Source: Aurantimonas sp036549475 (GTDB taxonomy: Bacteria; Pseudomonadota; Alphaproteobacteria; Rhizobiales; Rhizobiaceae). Taken from it: a DNA stretch of 64,000 nt. The position numbers and the translations under genes were made by a program. Below, piece after piece: positions 60,679 through 64,000 of the stretch. Position 1 is the first letter of the stretch, and every line of letters begins with the position of its first letter. The DNA lies in contig NZ_JAZHLI010000011.1 of the NCBI RefSeq assembly GCF_036549475.1, positions 36,616 through 100,615 of the forward strand, read 5' to 3'. A model generated the notes under the pieces. That model made no database searches. It was not told where the DNA came from and was given only the letters and a program-made list of their open reading frames with translations.

Positions 60679-62508
60679 ATGACAGATTCCGTCCGACCGT
60701 TGTTTTCCGCCGCCGAGCCTGCGGTCGACGCTGGCGGTACCCTGCCGGAGTGGAATCTGTCGGATCTCTATCCGGCCATGGACAGTCCCGAACTGAAACG
60801 CGATCTCGACCGGGCCCGGTCCGACGCGCAGACGTTCCAGGAGCGCTGGCGCGGCAGGCTGGCCGAGGCCGTCACGGCAGAGGACGGCGAACTCGCCGGC
60901 GCCATCGCCGCCTTCGAGGCGCTGGAGGAGCTGCTCGGCCGGATCATCTCCTATGCCGGGCTGGTCTATTCCGGCGACACGTCCGATCCGGCGCGTGCCA
61001 AGTTCTACGGCGACATCCAGTCGTCGGTGACCGATATCTCGTCGCGGCTCCTGTTCTTCCCGCTGGAGCTGAACCGCATCGAGGATGCCGACATGGACGC
61101 GGCGATGGCGCGCGACCCGGCCCTGGCCCATTACCGGCCGTGGATCGTCGACCTGCGCCTCGACAAGCCGTACCAGCTCGAGGACCGGGTCGAGGAGCTG
61201 TTCCACGAAAAGGCGATCACCGGCCGCGGCGCCTTCAACCGGCTGTTCGACGAGACGCTGACCTCGCTGCGCTTCACCGTCGACGGCGACGATCTGGCGC
61301 TGGAAGCCACCCTCAACATCCTGCAGGATCCGGACCGGGAGAAGCGGCGCAAGGCGGCCAGCGCACTGACCAACGTGTTCAGCGAGAACCTGCGCACCTT
61401 CACGCTGATCACCAACACGCTGGCCAAGGACAAGGAGATTTCCAACCGCTGGCGCGGCTTCGAGGACGTCGCCGATTCCCGCCATCTGGCCAACCGGGTC
61501 GAGCGCGAGGTCGTCGACGCCCTGTCCCAGGCGGTCACCGACGCCTATCCGTCGATCTCCCACCGCTACTACGCCATGAAGGCGAAATGGCTCGGCCAGG
61601 ACGTGCTCGACTACTGGGACCGCAACGCACCGCTGCCCGACTCGACCCGCCGCGACATTTCCTGGGACGAGGCGCGCCGCACGGTGCTGTCGGCCTATTC
61701 GGGCTTTGCGCCGGAAATGGCCTCGATCGCCGAGCGCTTCTTCACCAATGACTGGATCGACGCGTCACTGCGTCCGGGCAAGTCGCCGGGCGCCTTCGCC
61801 CATCCCACGGTTCCCAGCGTCCATCCCTATGTGCTGCTCAACTACATGGGCAAGCCGCGCGACGTGATGACCCTCGCCCACGAGCTCGGCCACGGCGTTC
61901 ACCAGGTGCTGGCCGGCCGGCAGGGTGCGCTGATGGCGGCCACGCCGCTGACGCTGGCCGAGACCGCCTCGGTGTTCGGCGAGATGCTGACCTTCCGCTC
62001 GCTGCTCGATCAGGCGACCACGAAGGCCGAGCGCAAAACGCTCCTCGCCTCCAAGGTCGAGGACATGATCAACACGGTGGTCCGGCAGATCGCCTTCTAC
62101 CAGTTCGAGCGTGCCCTCCACCAGGAGCGCCGCGGCGGCGAACTGACCACCGAGCGGATCGGCGCGATCTGGATGGACATCCAGGGCCGCAGTCTCGGGC
62201 CCGCCCTGCGGCTCGGCGACGGCTACGAGACCTACTGGACCTATGTCCCGCACTTCATCCACTCGCCCTTCTACGTCTACGCCTATGCCTTCGGCGACTG
62301 CCTGGTGAACTCGCTCTATGCGGTCTACGAGAATTCCGAGACGGGCTTCCAGGAGAAGTATTTCGAGATGCTGAAGGCCGGCGGCACCAAGCATCATTCC
62401 GAGCTTCTCAAGCCCTTCGGCCTCGACGCCTCGGACCCGGCCTTCTGGTCTAGGGGCCTCGCCATGATCTCGGGCTTCATCGACGAACTGGAGGCCATGG
62501 AGGATTGA
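60679..62508 (+). CDS. pepF: M3-family oligoendopeptidase F-like
   Basis: 609 residues from ATG 60679. The zinc motif HELGH is at His401-His405 in MTLAHELGHGVHQVLAG, and the third ligand Glu lies in LAETASVFGEM. The N-terminal helical bundle starts WNLSDLYPAMDSPELK. Soluble; it cleaves short peptides in the cytosol. A terminator-like hairpin follows. It is divergent from the response regulator gene. Confidence 0.95.
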   Translation: MTDSVRPLFSAAEPAVDAGGTLPEWNLSDLYPAMDSPELKRDLDRARSDAQTFQERWRGRLAEAVTAEDGELAGAIAAFEALEELLGRIISYAGLVYSGDTSDPARAKFYGDIQSSVTDISSRLLFFPLELNRIEDADMDAAMARDPALAHYRPWIVDLRLDKPYQLEDRVEELFHEKAITGRGAFNRLFDETLTSLRFTVDGDDLALEATLNILQDPDREKRRKAASALTNVFSENLRTFTLITNTLAKDKEISNRWRGFEDVADSRHLANRVEREVVDALSQAVTDAYPSISHRYYAMKAKWLGQDVLDYWDRNAPLPDSTRRDISWDEARRTVLSAYSGFAPEMASIAERFFTNDWIDASLRPGKSPGAFAHPTVPSVHPYVLLNYMGKPRDVMTLAHELGHGVHQVLAGRQGALMAATPLTLAETASVFGEMLTFRSLLDQATTKAERKTLLASKVEDMINTVVRQIAFYQFERALHQERRGGELTTERIGAIWMDIQGRSLGPALRLGDGYETYWTYVPHFIHSPFYVYAYAFGDCLVNSLYAVYENSETGFQEKYFEMLKAGGTKHHSELLKPFGLDASDPAFWSRGLAMISGFIDELEAMED

Positions 62509-62627
62509 GGGACCGAACTCGGAGCGCCGGGCGGTCCGGGAGGACGCCGGCGCTGCGAGAAAGTGATCCTTCGGAACGCCTTGTCCGAAACGCGATTCCG
62601 ATCTGAGCCAATGCTGCAGACGCCCGC

Positions 62628-62665
62628 GCGCCGCCGGGCTTTCCGCTCGGGCGGCGCTCTGTTTT
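62628..62665 (+). terminator. Terminator after pepF
   Basis: GCGCCGCC (62628-62635) and GGCGGCGC (62650-62657), then TCTGTTTT. It overlaps the broken HTH gene on the other strand. Confidence 0.55.
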
Positions 62666-62825
62666 GCCAGCCGCTGCCGCATGGCCTCGGGATCGTCATA
62701 GATGATGTCGACGACGTGCCGAACGAAACTGTCTGGCGGTGCGGCCCTGCTCCCAATTCTGCAGCGTGGAGCGCGGTATCCGCAACAGCTCCGAGAATTC
62801 GGACTGGCTCAGGAAGCCCCTTCAC
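62640..62825 (-). pseudogene. Remnant of an XRE/NadS-like HTH antitoxin gene
   Basis: On the minus strand the segment near 62818-62740 reads GFLSQSEFSELLRIPRSTLQ then NWEQGRTA, a typical XRE helix-turn-helix. A stop lies just before it (near 62827) and after QGRTA the natural continuation, SFVRHVVDIIYDDPEAMRQR, is in another frame: one extra base near 62735. There is no start and no toxin partner. The gene is broken. Confidence 0.7.
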
Positions 62826-62955
62826 TCCGGCATCAGAGAGCAGAGGCCACCTACGGACGGCAGCTTTCGACCCAACCTGGCCATCTGCTACATTGCCGGA
62901 CGTTTCCGAAGCGGACATCCCGGCAACCAGCGGCGCGACGCAGAAGAACGCGGAC

Positions 62956-63717
62956 TCAGGAGAGGCGCACGGACATACCGCCATCCGTCAGCGTCGGACT
63001 CCCGGTCACGAAGGACGATCTGTCGGACAGGAGGAACATCGCGGTCTGCGCGATTTCCCGGGCTTCGGCCATCCGCTTCATCGGATGAAGGTTGGCGACG
63101 AAGTCGAGAACCGCCGCATTGCCCTCGCCACCGGCTGGCGTGATCGTGCCGCCGGGCAAAAGGGCGTTGATGCGGATGCCGTCGGCGGCATGCTCCGAGG
63201 CGAGCGCCCGCATCAGACCGATCTGCCCCGCCTTCGAGGCTGCATAGGCACCCATCCCGGGCAGTCCGCCGTTGCTGAAGCCCACGAACGACGAAGTGAA
63301 GACGATCGAGCCGGACCCCTGCTTCTTCATGACGGGGATCTGCGCCTTCGCCGCCAGAAACGCGCTCGTCAGGTTGACGGCGATGACCTCGTTCCAAGCG
63401 GTGAGCGCCATGTCGGCGGCGGGAAGCATTTCGCCGACGATCCCGGCATTGTTGAATGCCCCGTCCAGGTGGCCGAACCGGGCCAGCGCCAAGGCAACAA
63501 GCGCCTGCGCATAGGTCTCGTCCTTGATGTCGCCTGAAAGCGCGACGGCCGCGCCGAGGCCTCCGTCGTTGATCTCGGCCGCAATCTCTTCCAGTTCGAT
63601 GCCCCGTCGCGCACCGAGCACGAGGTTGGCTCCTTCGGCCGCGAAGAGAAGCGCTGCGGCAGCCCCGATCCCGCTGCTGGCTCCGGTCACGATGATAGTC
63701 TTGCGATGCAGTTCCAT
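62956..63717 (-). CDS. SDR-family oxidoreductase
   Basis: 253 residues from ATG 63717, GGAGAG just upstream. Cofactor loop VTGASSGIGAAAALLFAAEG with GARR after strand 2 (favours NADP), NNAGIVGEM, Ser in VFTSSFVGF, YAASKAGQIGLMRAL (Tyr-Lys). The product is a classical SDR similar to glucose dehydrogenase or ketoreductases; substrate unknown. It lies next to the HTH remnant, in what may be an accessory patch. Confidence 0.88.
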   Translation of the reverse strand: MELHRKTIIVTGASSGIGAAAALLFAAEGANLVLGARRGIELEEIAAEINDGGLGAAVALSGDIKDETYAQALVALALARFGHLDGAFNNAGIVGEMLPAADMALTAWNEVIAVNLTSAFLAAKAQIPVMKKQGSGSIVFTSSFVGFSNGGLPGMGAYAASKAGQIGLMRALASEHAADGIRINALLPGGTITPAGGEGNAAVLDFVANLHPMKRMAEAREIAQTAMFLLSDRSSFVTGSPTLTDGGMSVRLS

Positions 63718-64000
63718 TGTATCTCTCCGAGTCGTATTGCTCGCGATACCTGTCCCCACCGCAGGCCATGCTTCCACCCGATTTCCGGAAGCGGTCAATC
63801 CAAAGCCGATGATCGTGTCCGGTATTTGGCCGGTCGTCGATGTCCGCTTCCAGCTTGGTGCGATCGGAAGCGGACCGGCCGCATACCTGAAGAGTTTCGG
63901 GCGCCGTGAGGCGTACGAAAGTCGCGGAAGAACGAACCCGCGAGAAGCCGGTCGGTGGTTTATGGGGTTTTCGTCTGACGATGGTGCAGCGGCAAGAGGC
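63718..64000. other. End of window without a recognisable gene
   Basis: 283 bp upstream of the SDR gene. No reading frame with family similarity, RNA or repeat was found; a gene that continues past the window cannot be excluded. Confidence 0.4.

Overview
The window is about 64 kb of a GC-rich (roughly two-thirds G+C), densely coded bacterial chromosome. It points to an alphaproteobacterium, most likely order Hyphomicrobiales (Rhizobiales). The evidence is gcrA, mucR/ros, rcdA (DUF1465), trcR (DUF1013), gapR (DUF2312) with DUF1244 and the DUF1036-pyk pair, a SAM-II riboswitch on metZ, apaG-metZ-dcd neighbourhoods, phoR-pstSCAB-phoU-phoB in one direction, and zinc-free L31 and L36. No phage, plasmid, insertion sequence, CRISPR array, tRNA or rRNA was recognised. 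This is mainly core chromosome with a few accessory patches.

Layout. 1-6 kb: end of a GFA-family gene, a secreted TPR protein, a secreted metallo-beta-lactamase-fold protein, a divergent PRISE-type reductase/HxlR regulator pair, YmdB-type phosphodiesterase, a CAP lipoprotein, and 5-formyl-THF cyclo-ligase with a probable 6S RNA gene upstream. 6-12 kb: YgjV-like membrane protein, dCTP deaminase, metZ under SAM-II control, an AGCS symporter, a CDP-alcohol phosphotransferase and apaG. 12-13 kb: a PIN toxin-antitoxin pair. 13-17.3 kb: argD-argF-hslO divergent from gcrA. 17.4-25 kb: the complete phosphate-starvation cluster with a three-half-site Pho box. 25-31.5 kb: a single-pass membrane protein of unknown function, an SDR, trcR, two MDR oxidoreductases, a candidate small RNA and rcdA. 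31.9-36.7 kb: a five-gene TRAP operon containing a catalytically dead amidase homologue and a 55-residue membrane microprotein. 36.7-40.8 kb: rpmE, an ABC exporter, and a PQQ dehydrogenase with a cytochrome c. 40.9-46.5 kb: thiE-like, SEL1 protein, efp, an inositol monophosphatase and a MotA/MotB-like ion-motor pair. 46.7-52.7 kb: TauE/SafE permease, acyl-CoA ligase, two DUF465 proteins, purE-purK, rpmJ and a second TPR protein. 52.7-60.6 kb: pyk-DUF1036, DUF1244-gapR, mucR, a DUF882/YcbK peptidase and a sigma-54-type response regulator. 60.6-64 kb: an M3 oligoendopeptidase, a broken HTH antitoxin-like gene and an SDR.

Two themes stand out. First, five cell-cycle or nucleoid regulators (gcrA, trcR, rcdA, gapR, mucR) lie in 40 kb, and sites of the CcrM/CtrA circuit can be seen: three GANTC sites before gcrA, a full TTAA-N7-TTAAC box before the ycbK-like gene and a near-match before rcdA. 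Second, the phosphate cluster and metZ show textbook regulation (Pho box; promoter, SAM-II aptamer and terminator in order). The least explained loci are the TRAP operon with the dead amidase and microprotein, the MotAB-like pair, and the orphan terminator hairpins at 29.5 kb and 16.4 kb that suggest small RNAs.
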